Under the pieces are notes generated by a model. The model was not told the origin of the DNA, did no database searches, and worked only from the letters and a program-made list of their open reading frames with translations. Made by a program: the position numbers and the translations under genes. DNA of 61,404 nucleotides from Pseudomonadota bacterium (lineage in GTDB: Bacteria; Myxococcota_A; Polyangia; Fen-1088), in the NCBI GenBank assembly GCA_017881245.1, contig JADGRC010000224.1:1-61404 (forward strand), given 5' to 3'. Within the stretch, counting starts at the first letter, position 1. Each line of letters begins with the position of its first letter. Below are positions 31,924-41,943 of the stretch, piece after piece.

Positions 31924-33174
31924 ATGCTGATTGAGAAGTACTCGTTGGGGATTGGCGACAGATTCGGTCAGGAGGGCAACGCCCAGCTGCGAGCCTTTCA
32001 GAGAGCCGAGCAGAACGGCGCTGTCGTAGTTCCCGTATGGAACAAGTCGTTTCGCGAGCATTCCTTGATCGGCACGAAACCACAAGACGTGCGAGTCGAA
32101 GCGGACAACGCCGTGAGCGCGGCTGGCTGGAAGCACGGGTACTATGTGGACGCCGATCACATCGGTATGAAAACCGTCGACGCGTTCATCTCGGCCAGCA
32201 ATTTCTTCACGCTTGATGTCGCCGACTTCATCGGGCAGCCGGCGCCCGACGCCGACGTCGCCGCCTTCGTGCGCGACATGGCTCCCTTCCGGGGAGCCCT
32301 GCGCATACCCGGGGTCGAGACCGCCTTCGAGGTCACGGACGCCGTCCTCGAAAAGATCGGGCATCACTATCTGACCGCGGTCAGCGAGGCCGGCCGCACC
32401 TACCGGCACATCGCCGCCGCCAAGGGCGCCGACAATTTCGTGACCGAGGTATCGGCCGACGAGACGATGGAGCCTCAGCTTCCGTTTGAGCTGTTCTTCA
32501 TGCTGGGGGCGATCGCGCGCGAAAAGATTCCGGCGCAGACCATCGCGCCGAAGTTTTCTGGGAAGTTCCTGAAGGGCATCGACTACGTCGGCGACGTCCG
32601 CACGTTCGAACGGGAATTCGATTCTGATTTGGCGGTCGTGAAGCACGCCATTTCCGTGTTTGGCTTGCCCGCGTCTCTGAAGCTCAGCGTGCATACCGGC
32701 AGCGACAAGTTCTCGTTGTATCCGGTGATCCGTCGCGCATTGCAGAAGCACGGCGCGGGCCTTCACCTGAAAACGGCCGGGACCACATGGTTGGAGGAAG
32801 TCATCGGCGTCGCGCTGTCGGGCCCGAGCGGGCTGGCGGTCTCGAAGCGCATCTACGTGCAGGCTCTGTCGCGTTACGACGAGCTTTGCAAGCCGTACGC
32901 GACCGTCGTCGAGATAGACAAGTCGAAGCTTCCGACGCCGACGGTGGTGGCATCCTGGAACGCGGCCGAGTTCGTCAGCCGACTACGGCACGATCAGTCA
33001 AACCGCGACTACAGCGTCGATTTGCGCCAGCTCGTGCACGTCAGCTTCAAGCTGGCGGCCGAGATGGGGGACGAATTTCGGGGGGCCCTGGCGAGCGCCC
33101 GCGAGATCGCAGGTAAATGTGTTACGGACAACCTGTTCGAAAGGCACATTCGCCCCTTGTTCCTCGGGGGGTGA
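31924..33174 (+). CDS. uxaE: Tagaturonate/fructuronate epimerase (UxaE family)
   Basis: 416 aa, matching in my reading the UxaE family first described in Thermotoga maritima, which epimerises D-tagaturonate to D-fructuronate in hexuronate breakdown. Recognisable parts are 'SFREHSLIGTKPQDVRVEAD', 'YYVDADHIGMKTVDAFI' near the N-terminus, 'FSGKFLKGIDYVGD', and 'LKLSVHTGSDKFSLYPVI', which carries likely metal or substrate ligands (His, Asp, Lys). A clear AGGAG stands before ATG 31924. It is the last gene of the cluster SDR, LarA-like, PfkB, gnd, uxaE. A uronate isomerase (UxaC) and transporters are not in the window. Confidence 0.82.
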   Translation: MLIEKYSLGIGDRFGQEGNAQLRAFQRAEQNGAVVVPVWNKSFREHSLIGTKPQDVRVEADNAVSAAGWKHGYYVDADHIGMKTVDAFISASNFFTLDVADFIGQPAPDADVAAFVRDMAPFRGALRIPGVETAFEVTDAVLEKIGHHYLTAVSEAGRTYRHIAAAKGADNFVTEVSADETMEPQLPFELFFMLGAIAREKIPAQTIAPKFSGKFLKGIDYVGDVRTFEREFDSDLAVVKHAISVFGLPASLKLSVHTGSDKFSLYPVIRRALQKHGAGLHLKTAGTTWLEEVIGVALSGPSGLAVSKRIYVQALSRYDELCKPYATVVEIDKSKLPTPTVVASWNAAEFVSRLRHDQSNRDYSVDLRQLVHVSFKLAAEMGDEFRGALASAREIAGKCVTDNLFERHIRPLFLGG

Positions 33175-33287
33175 CCAGGGCCGGGGGGGCCAGCGCCGAC
33201 AAAGCCCGGATTCGAGGCCGGCGCGGGTCTGGTCATTCATTCGTGCTGGGCCCACCCGCCGCCGTGGCCACCGTGGCCGTGTGCCTC

Positions 33288-34792
<1,505 letters not shown>

Positions 34793-34793
34793 C

Positions 34794-36341
34794 GTGCAGC
34801 GAGATCTCATCCTCATCCTCGATTTCGGGGCGCAATACACGCAGCTCATCGCGCGACGGGTCCGGGAGCAGAAGGTCTATTCGGAGATTCATCCGTTCAA
34901 CCTGTCGATCGCGCGCATTCGCGAGCTCCGCCCAAAGGGAATCATTCTGTCGGGGGGGCCGTCGTCGGCGTATGAACCCGACGCCCCGCGCGTGCCCCTG
35001 GAGCTGTACGACCTCGGTATCCCCATCTTGGGAATCTGCTACGGCGTTCAGGTCACGTCATTGTTGTTGGGGGGCAAGGTCGTCGCGGCGGACCATCGTG
35101 AGTACGGACGGGCCATGCTGCGAATCACTCAGCCAGGTGAGCTTTTTCACGGTTTCGCCCCCGGCGAGGAGATCCCTGTCTGGATGAGTCACGGCGACCG
35201 CGTCCTAGCCCTGCCGGAGGGTTTCTCGGTGATCGGCGAGAGTGCGAACTGTCCGGCCGCGGCCGTCGCCGCGCCGGACCGTCGCTTTTGGGGCGTGCAG
35301 TTTCATCCCGAGGTCGCGCACACGCCGCGCGGGAGCGAGATCCTGGCGAACTTCGTGTTTCGCATCTGCCGGTGCGAGCCCACCTGGACGATGGCGAGCC
35401 TCGTCGATCAGGCCGTGGCGGCCGTTCGGGATCAGGTGGGGCCGAAGGCCCGCGTGGTGTGTGGTTTGTCGGGCGGGGTCGATTCGTCGGTGGCGGCGGC
35501 GCTGGTGCTGCGCGCGATCGGCGAGCGGCTGACCTGCATTTTCGTCGACACCGGTCTGCAGCGCGCGGGCGAGGCGGCGCAGGTGGAGTCGCTGTTCCGC
35601 GACGCCTTCAAGGCCGATCTGCGCGTGGTGGATGCGAGCGACCGGTTCCTCGGCGCGTTAGCGGGCGTCACGGATCCCGAACGAAAACGAAAGATCATCG
35701 GCGGCGAATTCATTGCTGTCTTCGACGAGGAAGCGCGGCGAGCGGGCGGCGCCGACTTCCTGGTGCAAGGAACCCTGTATCCCGACGTGATCGAATCCGT
35801 ATCCCACAAGGGCCCATCGGCGACCATCAAGTCCCATCACAATGTTGGCGGGCTGCCCGAGCAGATGCGGCTGAAGCTGATCGAGCCGCTGCGGGAGTTG
35901 TTCAAGGACGAGGTGCGGGAACTCGGCGCCGAGCTGGGGTTGCCGCGACACGTGTTGTGGCGGCAGCCTTTTCCCGGCCCCGGTCTGGCGGTGCGGGTCC
36001 TAGGTGAGGTGACCCGCGAGGCTTGCGATGTGCTTCGGTCCGCCGACAGCATTATCGAGCAGGAGATCCGCGCGGCGGGCCTTTACGAATCCATCTGGCA
36101 ATCCTTTGGCGTGTTGCTCCCGGTGCGCAGCGTTGGCGTCATGGGTGACGAGCGTACGTACGCCAAGTGTCTGGTCCTCCGTGCCGTGCACTCCCGCGAC
36201 GGCATGACCGCCGACTGGGTGCCCCTGCCGTACGATCTGCTGGCCGGCATCTCATCGCGAATCGTGAACGAGGTGCGTGGGATCAACCGCGTGGTTTACG
36301 ACATCTCGTCGAAACCGCCGGCGACCATCGAATGGGAGTAG
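34794..36341 (+). CDS. guaA: GMP synthase (glutamine-hydrolysing)
   Basis: Converts XMP to GMP using ATP and glutamine. 515 aa from GTG 34794. The class I glutamine amidotransferase domain has the nucleophile Cys82 in GICYGVQV and the His171/Glu173 pair in QFHPEVAH. The ATP-pyrophosphatase domain has the P-loop GLSGGVDSS (224-232), and the dimerisation domain ends '...PPATIEWE' as in the family. It begins one base after the guaB stop. Its last ten bases may overlap the start of the next gene. Confidence 0.97.
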   Translation: MQRDLILILDFGAQYTQLIARRVREQKVYSEIHPFNLSIARIRELRPKGIILSGGPSSAYEPDAPRVPLELYDLGIPILGICYGVQVTSLLLGGKVVAADHREYGRAMLRITQPGELFHGFAPGEEIPVWMSHGDRVLALPEGFSVIGESANCPAAAVAAPDRRFWGVQFHPEVAHTPRGSEILANFVFRICRCEPTWTMASLVDQAVAAVRDQVGPKARVVCGLSGGVDSSVAAALVLRAIGERLTCIFVDTGLQRAGEAAQVESLFRDAFKADLRVVDASDRFLGALAGVTDPERKRKIIGGEFIAVFDEEARRAGGADFLVQGTLYPDVIESVSHKGPSATIKSHHNVGGLPEQMRLKLIEPLRELFKDEVRELGAELGLPRHVLWRQPFPGPGLAVRVLGEVTREACDVLRSADSIIEQEIRAAGLYESIWQSFGVLLPVRSVGVMGDERTYAKCLVLRAVHSRDGMTADWVPLPYDLLAGISSRIVNEVRGINRVVYDISSKPPATIEWE

Positions 36342-37150
36342 GGCAGCGCGCCGTGTCGAGGGGCGGGTCGTTCGCATCGCGGCGCGCCTTTCTGTCGCGA
36401 TCGGCGCTCGGGGGCGCGATCGGCGCTGCACTCGCTTCCGCGACGACGATTGCGCTCGCTGCCGCGAAAACAATCGTCGCCCCGGTGTTGTCCGCGGGTG
36501 ATCCGTTCGTCGAAGACAAATCCGGCGCGAGCATCGACTGGCGTCGGGGGATTATCGAGGCGACCGGAGGGGCCGCCGCCGACCATCGAATGCCTTCCGC
36601 CGACGTGGCGCGCCCGGGCGCCGAACGGCGCGCCAGGGCGGTGGCGCGCGCGCGCATCGCCGAGATCCTGCGGAACCTACCGCTTGGCGGAGGGCGTCGT
36701 TTGGATGAAGAGGCCGTGTCCCGGGCGTTGGGTCGGGCCCGGTCGGTCAATGTCGAATATCAGTCAAACGGCGGCGTGTTGCTTCGGCTTGAAGTGTCGT
36801 TCGCCGACTGGGGGCCAAGCCAGCCTCCGACTGCCGGCGGGCACGGGCAGAATGCAGGTGTGACGAACCGGGATGCGTCCGCAGCCTCCTCGCCAGAGCG
36901 GGAGCCGGAGCCGGTGGCGTTCTTGCTGGCGGAGGGCCGTCTGGCCGCCGCGCCGCTGGTCGTGGTTCGGGGTCGCGAGATCGCCTTGAGCCATGCGCGG
37001 TACATGGCGGCCTCGACCGTTCCGGCGGGCGCGACTGTCCTGACCGCGCACGTGGACAAGAAGGGGCGGCTTTTGTTGGATGACGACAGGAACTCGCCAG
37101 AACTCGCGGGGCACCCCGCCGTGGTCTACGTTCAGAAGATCTTGCGATGA
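36332..37150 (+). CDS. Tat-exported LPP20-like envelope protein
   Basis: 272 aa from ATG 36332, overlapping guaA by 10 bp; GTG 36353 is an alternative seven codons in. The N-terminus has a twin-arginine motif S-R-R-A-F-L followed by a hydrophobic helix ('[20 protein letters not shown]'), so Tat export is likely. The next section, '[16 protein letters not shown]' then an Arg/Ala-rich helix and '[20 protein letters not shown]', follows the layout of LPP20-family proteins (D-W-x-x-G-x-I-x-A-T-G plus an amphipathic helix). The C-terminal part is of unknown type. It overlaps the next gene by 4 bp (ATGA). Function is unknown; co-transcription with guaBA is likely. Confidence 0.65.
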   Translation: MGVGQRAVSRGGSFASRRAFLSRSALGGAIGAALASATTIALAAAKTIVAPVLSAGDPFVEDKSGASIDWRRGIIEATGGAAADHRMPSADVARPGAERRARAVARARIAEILRNLPLGGGRRLDEEAVSRALGRARSVNVEYQSNGGVLLRLEVSFADWGPSQPPTAGGHGQNAGVTNRDASAASSPEREPEPVAFLLAEGRLAAAPLVVVRGREIALSHARYMAASTVPAGATVLTAHVDKKGRLLLDDDRNSPELAGHPAVVYVQKILR

Positions 37151-38460
37151 GAGCGTCGAGTTTGCCGGAGCGTGGGTGGAACATACGGTTCCTTTCATGC
37201 GTCGTTGTCGCCTTCGCCGTCTCTGTCTACGGTTCTAGCCGAGGCAGGGCGATGGCCGAGGGGGCGACAGGGAACCCGAAGGTAGGAGTCGCGATGCCAT
37301 CCTCGGCGCCCCTTCCGTCGACGCCAGGGGCGATGGTGGTGCCCGTTGCGGAGTCCCCCACGCCGCTTGGTCCGACCGGGGGACGTGTTGGCGCGGCCGA
37401 AGTCACGATCGTGGGCGGTAACGTGGCCAGCGCCCGCGAACGCGCATTGACCGAGGCATTGAAACAGGCCGTGGACCAGGCGATTGCCGCGTTGGTTCCC
37501 GACGCCCGGGCCAAACAGCCGAAGCTCGTCGTGCAGGTTCTCGGGCGCTCGCGCGGCTACGTTCGGCGATACCGCGCGCTCGAAGAAGGCGAGCGCGGCA
37601 GGGGGCTGTACGGCGTACGCATCGAAGCGGAAATCGACGAATCCGCCTTGCTGCGTGCGTTCGACAAACCCGCCAGCGGAGTCGTCGCGCCGGGTGGTCT
37701 CTCGCCGGGATCGCCGCCGACGTACTTGTTATTGGGCGCCGGTGTTCCCGACGCTGCCGATGCGACGCTGCGGGCGTTTACCGCCGCCGGTGCCCATGTT
37801 CAAAGAGCGGGTCCTGAGCTCGCGGAACCCTCGCAGGCGGTCGAAGCCGCGCTCCGCGCGGGCGCTGCGATGGTCGCATTCGTTAGCGGCAGCGTGGCGT
37901 TCGAAGGGAAGGTTCGCGGTCCCGGTCTGGAGGCGGTCACATGCGCGATCGGCGTGCGTGTTCTGACCGCGGGCACCGGGTTGGCGGTCGCCGACGAAAG
38001 CGAAACCGTTCGCAGTTTCGCCGAACGGCCAGAGAAAGCGCGTGCCGATTGCTTTCAGCGCGCCGCCGGCGCGGTGGTGCCCCGCGTGGTGCCCGCCGCC
38101 GCCGCGCGCGTAACGCCCGACGTGAGGACCATCGTTCTTGACGCGGCCGTCGTCCAACCCGCCGCCGTACCGGCGTTGGTCAAGCAGGTCCGAGCTATCG
38201 GTAGCGTCTCGGCGGCGGAAGTTCGGCGCATCACTCCCGGTCGCGTCGAGGTTTGGGTGCGTTCCCGCTTGTCCGCGTTGGCCCTGTCAACCGCGCTTGG
38301 CCGCGACGCGAATGGCGCCCTGACCTTCGGTGTCCCCGAGGTCACTGGAGACCTCATTCGAGTGACGGCCACGCTGCGCGAGACCGGGACCTCCGTCCCC
38401 GCCGGAGTGGGCGCGTCCGCCGTCCCCAACAATCCCTCGCCGAGGTCGACCCCACCATGA
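37147..38460 (+). CDS. Exported protein with FlgT_N/LPP20-like domain
   Basis: 437 aa. Signal peptide-like N-terminus with hydrophobic core 'LSCVVVAFAVSVYG'. Residues about 80-175 contain 'VTIVGGNVASARERALTEAL' and 'QVLGRSRGYVRRYRALEEGE', the pattern of the N-terminal domain of flagellar assembly protein T and related periplasmic proteins. The remainder has repeated beta-alpha units without a family I recognise. No other flagellar gene is near, so the domain name does not imply a flagellar role. It overlaps both neighbours by 4 bp, arguing for translational coupling of the trio. Confidence 0.6.
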   Translation: MRASSLPERGWNIRFLSCVVVAFAVSVYGSSRGRAMAEGATGNPKVGVAMPSSAPLPSTPGAMVVPVAESPTPLGPTGGRVGAAEVTIVGGNVASARERALTEALKQAVDQAIAALVPDARAKQPKLVVQVLGRSRGYVRRYRALEEGERGRGLYGVRIEAEIDESALLRAFDKPASGVVAPGGLSPGSPPTYLLLGAGVPDAADATLRAFTAAGAHVQRAGPELAEPSQAVEAALRAGAAMVAFVSGSVAFEGKVRGPGLEAVTCAIGVRVLTAGTGLAVADESETVRSFAERPEKARADCFQRAAGAVVPRVVPAAAARVTPDVRTIVLDAAVVQPAAVPALVKQVRAIGSVSAAEVRRITPGRVEVWVRSRLSALALSTALGRDANGALTFGVPEVTGDLIRVTATLRETGTSVPAGVGASAVPNNPSPRSTPP

Positions 38461-38771
38461 TGACCACATCCCGCGTGCGAGCCTTGGCGACTTCGGCGGT
38501 GTTGGTGTTGTCGTGCGCCACCGCCGCCCGCTTCGCCGCGCCAACCACACCGCTACGCATTTCGTGCAATGTGCCAGACGCCTCGGTTTGGATCGATGAC
38601 CACCTGATCGCTCGGGTGTCCGCCTTCGCGAAGACGGAGAAGCGGCTGGCCGTCGGTTTCCACCGCGTCGAAATCCGCGCTCCCGGGTACTACTCGCAGT
38701 TCGAGGAGATCGAAGCCAGGCCCGACGCCCCCATCGAGATCAAGGCGTCCCTTCACGAAAGCTTGGAGTGA
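38457..38771 (+). CDS. Small PEGA-domain exported protein
   Basis: 104 aa from ATG 38457 (a second ATG follows directly). Signal peptide with a possible lipobox ending at Cys20 ('VLVLSCATAA'). The rest is one PEGA-like beta-sandwich unit: 'SCNVPDASVWIDDHLIARVS' then 'GFHRVEIRAPGYYSQFEEIE'. PEGA domains are found in surface and periplasmic proteins, probably binding protein or peptidoglycan (family knowledge). It is the last gene of the guaB-guaA-LPP20-FlgT_N-PEGA run and is convergent with the acyl-CoA-synthetase-like gene. Confidence 0.7.
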   Translation: MMTTSRVRALATSAVLVLSCATAARFAAPTTPLRISCNVPDASVWIDDHLIARVSAFAKTEKRLAVGFHRVEIRAPGYYSQFEEIEARPDAPIEIKASLHESLE

Positions 38772-38814
38772 CCCTCTCGCCAGCATGCGTCGATCTTGTG
38801 CCGGTTTTGCCGAT

Positions 38815-40368
38815 TCAGATCCTGGCGATTCCCTCTGCCATCTTGGTGGGCGGGTCGGGGGTGTCAGAAAACTCGATTTGTCTCGGGACTTTGTACGGTG
38901 CGAGGTTGCGGGCGCAGTGATCGATGAGGTCTTCGGCCTTGCAATTGCCGTTGCGGACCACTCGGGCGACGACCATGGGACCGCCGAGATCGTCGGTGAT
39001 TACCCGCGCCTTGGCCATCTTCACGCGCGGGTACGACTCCAGGCAGCCTTCGATCTCGCCCAGCGCCAGTCGTTTCCCATCGACCTTGACCAGATCGTCC
39101 TCGCGTCCCGTGATCGTGATTTTTCCGGCGCGATCGATAACGCCCAGATCGCCGGTTCGAAACCAGCCTTCGCTATCCGTCGCGCCGATGCCGACGTCGC
39201 TGCCACGGGTGGGAATGCGGATCTTCGGCACCGACAGTATCGACAGGGCCTTCGACCGCCCCCAGATGGGACCGGCGGTGCCTGTCGGCAGCTTGCGCCC
39301 ATCGGCGGCGGCCACGCGAACCTCGACGTCCTGAAAGGCTCGTCCCACCGAACCCGGATCCTTGCCTGCCCGATCGACTGCCAGAGGTCCCGTCTGCGTG
39401 GAGTGGTAGACCGACAACGGGCGAATTCCGAAGCGTTGATAAAAGCCTTCGGCGATGATCAGCGGCAGCGGCGATCCGGAGCTGAGATAGCGGGCGCTCG
39501 GAAGTTTCAACGGCTTCGCCGTCGGTACCCGCATCAAGGCGCCGTAAAGCGCCGGCGTTCCAGGCAACAAATCCACGCTGTGTTCCCGCAGCAGCTTCGC
39601 GATCCGTTTCGGTGCGACCTCGTCCTCCAAGTACAACGTGGCGCCAAGAGCCAGGCTGGGGCACAAGCCGAGGTCGAAGCCGTAGCTTTGGTGCAGGGCC
39701 ATCGCGCACAGGATCCGGTCCGTCTCCTTCAGTTCAAGGGTCTTGCTGGTGATGTCCGCAAGGCCGGCCAGGTTCTGGTTCGTCCTGACGATTCCATGAG
39801 GATCGCCGCCGAACGTCGCCGTGAACTGCACCACCGCAGCGCCGGCGTCGATGAATGGCGTGGCGGGCGTTCGTCGATACAGGCTGCACGTCAACAAGGT
39901 GCCTTGCAGCCGCCGCCGGTTTTCGGGCACGAATTTCGAAACCAAGACCGTCGCTCGCGGCATCACTCCGGACGCGCGGATGGGATCGCCGCCCGCGTGA
40001 TAGGCCGGCAGGACCGCCGCGCCGTTCGCCGGCGTGGCCTCTGTCCCGCGGGGGCGCGTTACGAGTGCGCGCAGCGGAGCCGCCTCGAGAATCATTTCCA
40101 GTTCGCGCGGACCCGTGGTCGGGTCAAGCGGCACCACGACGGCGCCCAACTTGGACAGGGCGAGGGCCAAGATGACGAAGTCGGGGACGTTGCCCAGCAT
40201 CAGGCCGACCCACGAGCCGGGCACGATCCCCATTGCGTGCAGCTCTTGGGCGCGGCGATCCACCCGGTGCAGCAATCCGCGCCAGGACAGATACGTATCG
40301 CGGTAGACCAGTGCTTTTCCGCCTCCGCGATCGGATGCGACGGCGGTGAGCCATTGATAAAGCTGCAT
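38815..40368 (-). CDS. AMP-binding (ANL) superfamily protein with degraded catalytic motifs
   Basis: 517 aa, the full ANL length, with a large N-terminal domain and a small C-terminal domain. Several core motifs are kept: 'GSWVGLMLGNVPDFVILALA', 'YLSSGSPLP', 'GWFRTGDLGVIDRAGKITIT' and 'GREDDLVKVDGKRLALGEIE'. Two catalytic elements are altered. The phosphate-binding loop, normally S-G-T-T-G-x-P-K-G, reads FTATFGGDPHGIV with no lysine. The end motif, normally P-x-T-x-x-G-K-I, reads PPTKMAEGIARI with Glu-Gly in place of Gly-Lys, so the adenylation lysine seems absent. It may be a non-catalytic homologue or use another lysine nearby. It is convergent with the PEGA gene, and the substrate is unknown. 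Confidence 0.8.
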   Translation of the reverse strand: MQLYQWLTAVASDRGGGKALVYRDTYLSWRGLLHRVDRRAQELHAMGIVPGSWVGLMLGNVPDFVILALALSKLGAVVVPLDPTTGPRELEMILEAAPLRALVTRPRGTEATPANGAAVLPAYHAGGDPIRASGVMPRATVLVSKFVPENRRRLQGTLLTCSLYRRTPATPFIDAGAAVVQFTATFGGDPHGIVRTNQNLAGLADITSKTLELKETDRILCAMALHQSYGFDLGLCPSLALGATLYLEDEVAPKRIAKLLREHSVDLLPGTPALYGALMRVPTAKPLKLPSARYLSSGSPLPLIIAEGFYQRFGIRPLSVYHSTQTGPLAVDRAGKDPGSVGRAFQDVEVRVAAADGRKLPTGTAGPIWGRSKALSILSVPKIRIPTRGSDVGIGATDSEGWFRTGDLGVIDRAGKITITGREDDLVKVDGKRLALGEIEGCLESYPRVKMAKARVITDDLGGPMVVARVVRNGNCKAEDLIDHCARNLAPYKVPRQIEFSDTPDPPTKMAEGIARI

Positions 40369-40549
40369 GAAAGACCGTCAGACTGACTGGACGTGCCGGC
40401 CGAGATTGGGAGATTAACGGGCCAGTCTATACGCCTCTTGCCAGTCGGAATAGCCGCAAATCGGCCTTCTGCGACGCGGCAGTCCCCGAGACGGCAGCCC
40501 GCCACGCCGAGGAGCCGAGATAGCGAGATGGATCGACGGGACGCAGTTG

Positions 40550-41806
40550 TCAGCGGGCGGCTGCCAGAAGGCGTTGGGCGCCGCGTTCCCGGGAACCAGC
40601 CAGGTATTCGGTCACCAGCCGCCGCCCGACGTAGGTTGCCTTGATGCGCCACGATGAGTGATTTCCCAGCACGACCGCGAAGGCGATCTGCGGGTGATCG
40701 GCGGGGGCGTAACCCACGAACCAGCTGTACCCGAGATACCCTTTGTCGGTCTCGGCGGACAGCGTCCCGGTCTTGCCCGCCACGGATACCGGGAGCAGCG
40801 GTCGTCCCTTTCGGTCGTTGAACGTCGCCCGGGCGGTGCCCATGCGCGTGGTTAGCTCCATCATGTGGCCGACCTCGCTCGCGACCTCCACGCTCGTGAC
40901 CCTGCGCGCGCCGATTGCGGGAATCGTGATGAGCTGCCCCTCGCTGCCCGTCGCTCGTTCAATCAGCCTCGGCGCCGGCATCGCACCGCCGTTGGCGATG
41001 GTTGCCGCCAGCAAAGCGCCGTGCAGGGGCGACAGCGTCGAGTGCCAGAATCCCGCCGCCGTACGCGCGAATTCCAGCCTGTCGCTCACGGGCACGTCGA
41101 TATGAGACGGCTCCACCGGCAGGTCGAAGGGAATATCCTGCCCGAACCCGAACGAACGGGCGACGCGATCCAACTTCTCGGGTGTCAGATGATTCGTGGC
41201 CATCTTGGCGAGGATCGCGTTTTGGGACTTACCCAGGCCATACGCCAAGGTCGCGCAGCTCCGGTCGATGCGCGGGATGTCCACGAGATTGTCTGGCAGG
41301 ATCGAGGACACTCCGCCGTGGTAGCAGATACGGCTTTGACCGTTGAGCCCTCCGTCCGAGACTAGGGCGCTGGCCGACACGACTTTGAAGACGGACGCCG
41401 CGGGTGCCCATGCGTGCAGGGCCAACTCCTCGGCGCCGAGCTCCGGCGATACGGCCGACTGTCCGACCAGCGCCAGAATCCGTCCGTCCGGAATCGAGAT
41501 GACCACTGCGGCCCCATAGGGAACCTGAAACGCGCGAAACACGTCCTCGGCGGCGTCCTGCAGGCGGGGATCGAGCGTGAGCTCGGCGTGGGCGCCTCCC
41601 TCCAATTCGGCCACGAAGCCACGTCCGCTGCGTGCGAGCGTGTCAAATCGGACCCGCCGGGACGACGCGGTGCGCGTCACGGCCTCGCTGGCAGTGAGCT
41701 CTTTTGTCGGTGCGATCGACGTGCTCGCTGGGTTGCCGAGTACGGTTGCCTGGCCCGCCAGTAGGCAGGAGGCTCCGAGGACAAGAGCGCGGTAAATAGC
41801 CGACAT
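40550..41806 (-). CDS. Penicillin-binding transpeptidase-like protein
   Basis: 418 aa with an N-terminal hydrophobic segment ('ALVLGASCLLAGQATVLG') that is a signal or anchor. A short linker follows and then a penicillin-binding domain: active-site S138-V-F-K141, the second motif SQN in 'LGKSQNAILAKM', and KTG in 'VAGKTGTLSAETDKGYLGYS'. It is shorter than typical PBP2/PBP3 because it lacks most of the dimerisation module, closer to stand-alone D,D-transpeptidases or class-D-like proteins. Start at ATG 41806 is supported by a promoter ending one base before it; ATG 41848 is upstream of the promoter's start point. It is divergent from an ABC exporter. Confidence 0.82.
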   Translation of the reverse strand: MSAIYRALVLGASCLLAGQATVLGNPASTSIAPTKELTASEAVTRTASSRRVRFDTLARSGRGFVAELEGGAHAELTLDPRLQDAAEDVFRAFQVPYGAAVVISIPDGRILALVGQSAVSPELGAEELALHAWAPAASVFKVVSASALVSDGGLNGQSRICYHGGVSSILPDNLVDIPRIDRSCATLAYGLGKSQNAILAKMATNHLTPEKLDRVARSFGFGQDIPFDLPVEPSHIDVPVSDRLEFARTAAGFWHSTLSPLHGALLAATIANGGAMPAPRLIERATGSEGQLITIPAIGARRVTSVEVASEVGHMMELTTRMGTARATFNDRKGRPLLPVSVAGKTGTLSAETDKGYLGYSWFVGYAPADHPQIAFAVVLGNHSSWRIKATYVGRRLVTEYLAGSRERGAQRLLAAAR

Positions 41807-41811
41807 GAAAG

Positions 41812-41841
41812 ATATGCTCTTACATGTAGGTTTATTGTCAA
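41812..41841 (-). promoter_or_regulatory. Promoter of the PBP gene with palindrome in the spacer
   Basis: On the minus strand TTGACA (41836-41841), an 18-base spacer and GCATAT (41812-41817) predict transcription from 41805, at the ATG. The spacer holds the palindrome TACATGTA (41821-41828), which resembles the TACA/TGTA core bound by BlaI/MecI-type repressors. The region is strikingly AT-rich for this genome. Confidence 0.5.
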
Positions 41842-41922
41842 AAAACAAGGTCGTTTAGGGTCTCGCGAAGCGTAGACGTCAAGATCAGACGACCTGATCG
41901 CTGTGTGGGAATCGAGCGGCGC

Positions 41923-41928
41923 TATAGT
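41923..41928 (+). promoter_or_regulatory. -10-like box of the ABC exporter operon
   Basis: TATAGT, 15 bases upstream of ATG 41944, implies a leader of about nine bases. No -35 match was found at normal spacing. Confidence 0.35.
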
Positions 41929-41943
41929 CCGCCACCCGGAAAG

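Noticed and set aside
37147-38460. Flagellar assembly function
   Set aside because: The FlgT_N-like domain also occurs in non-flagellar envelope proteins, and no flagellar gene is in the window.
38785-40386. 533-codon open frame antisense to the acyl-CoA-synthetase-like gene
   Set aside because: The opposite strand has clear ANL motifs and this frame has none; shadow of GC-rich codon bias.
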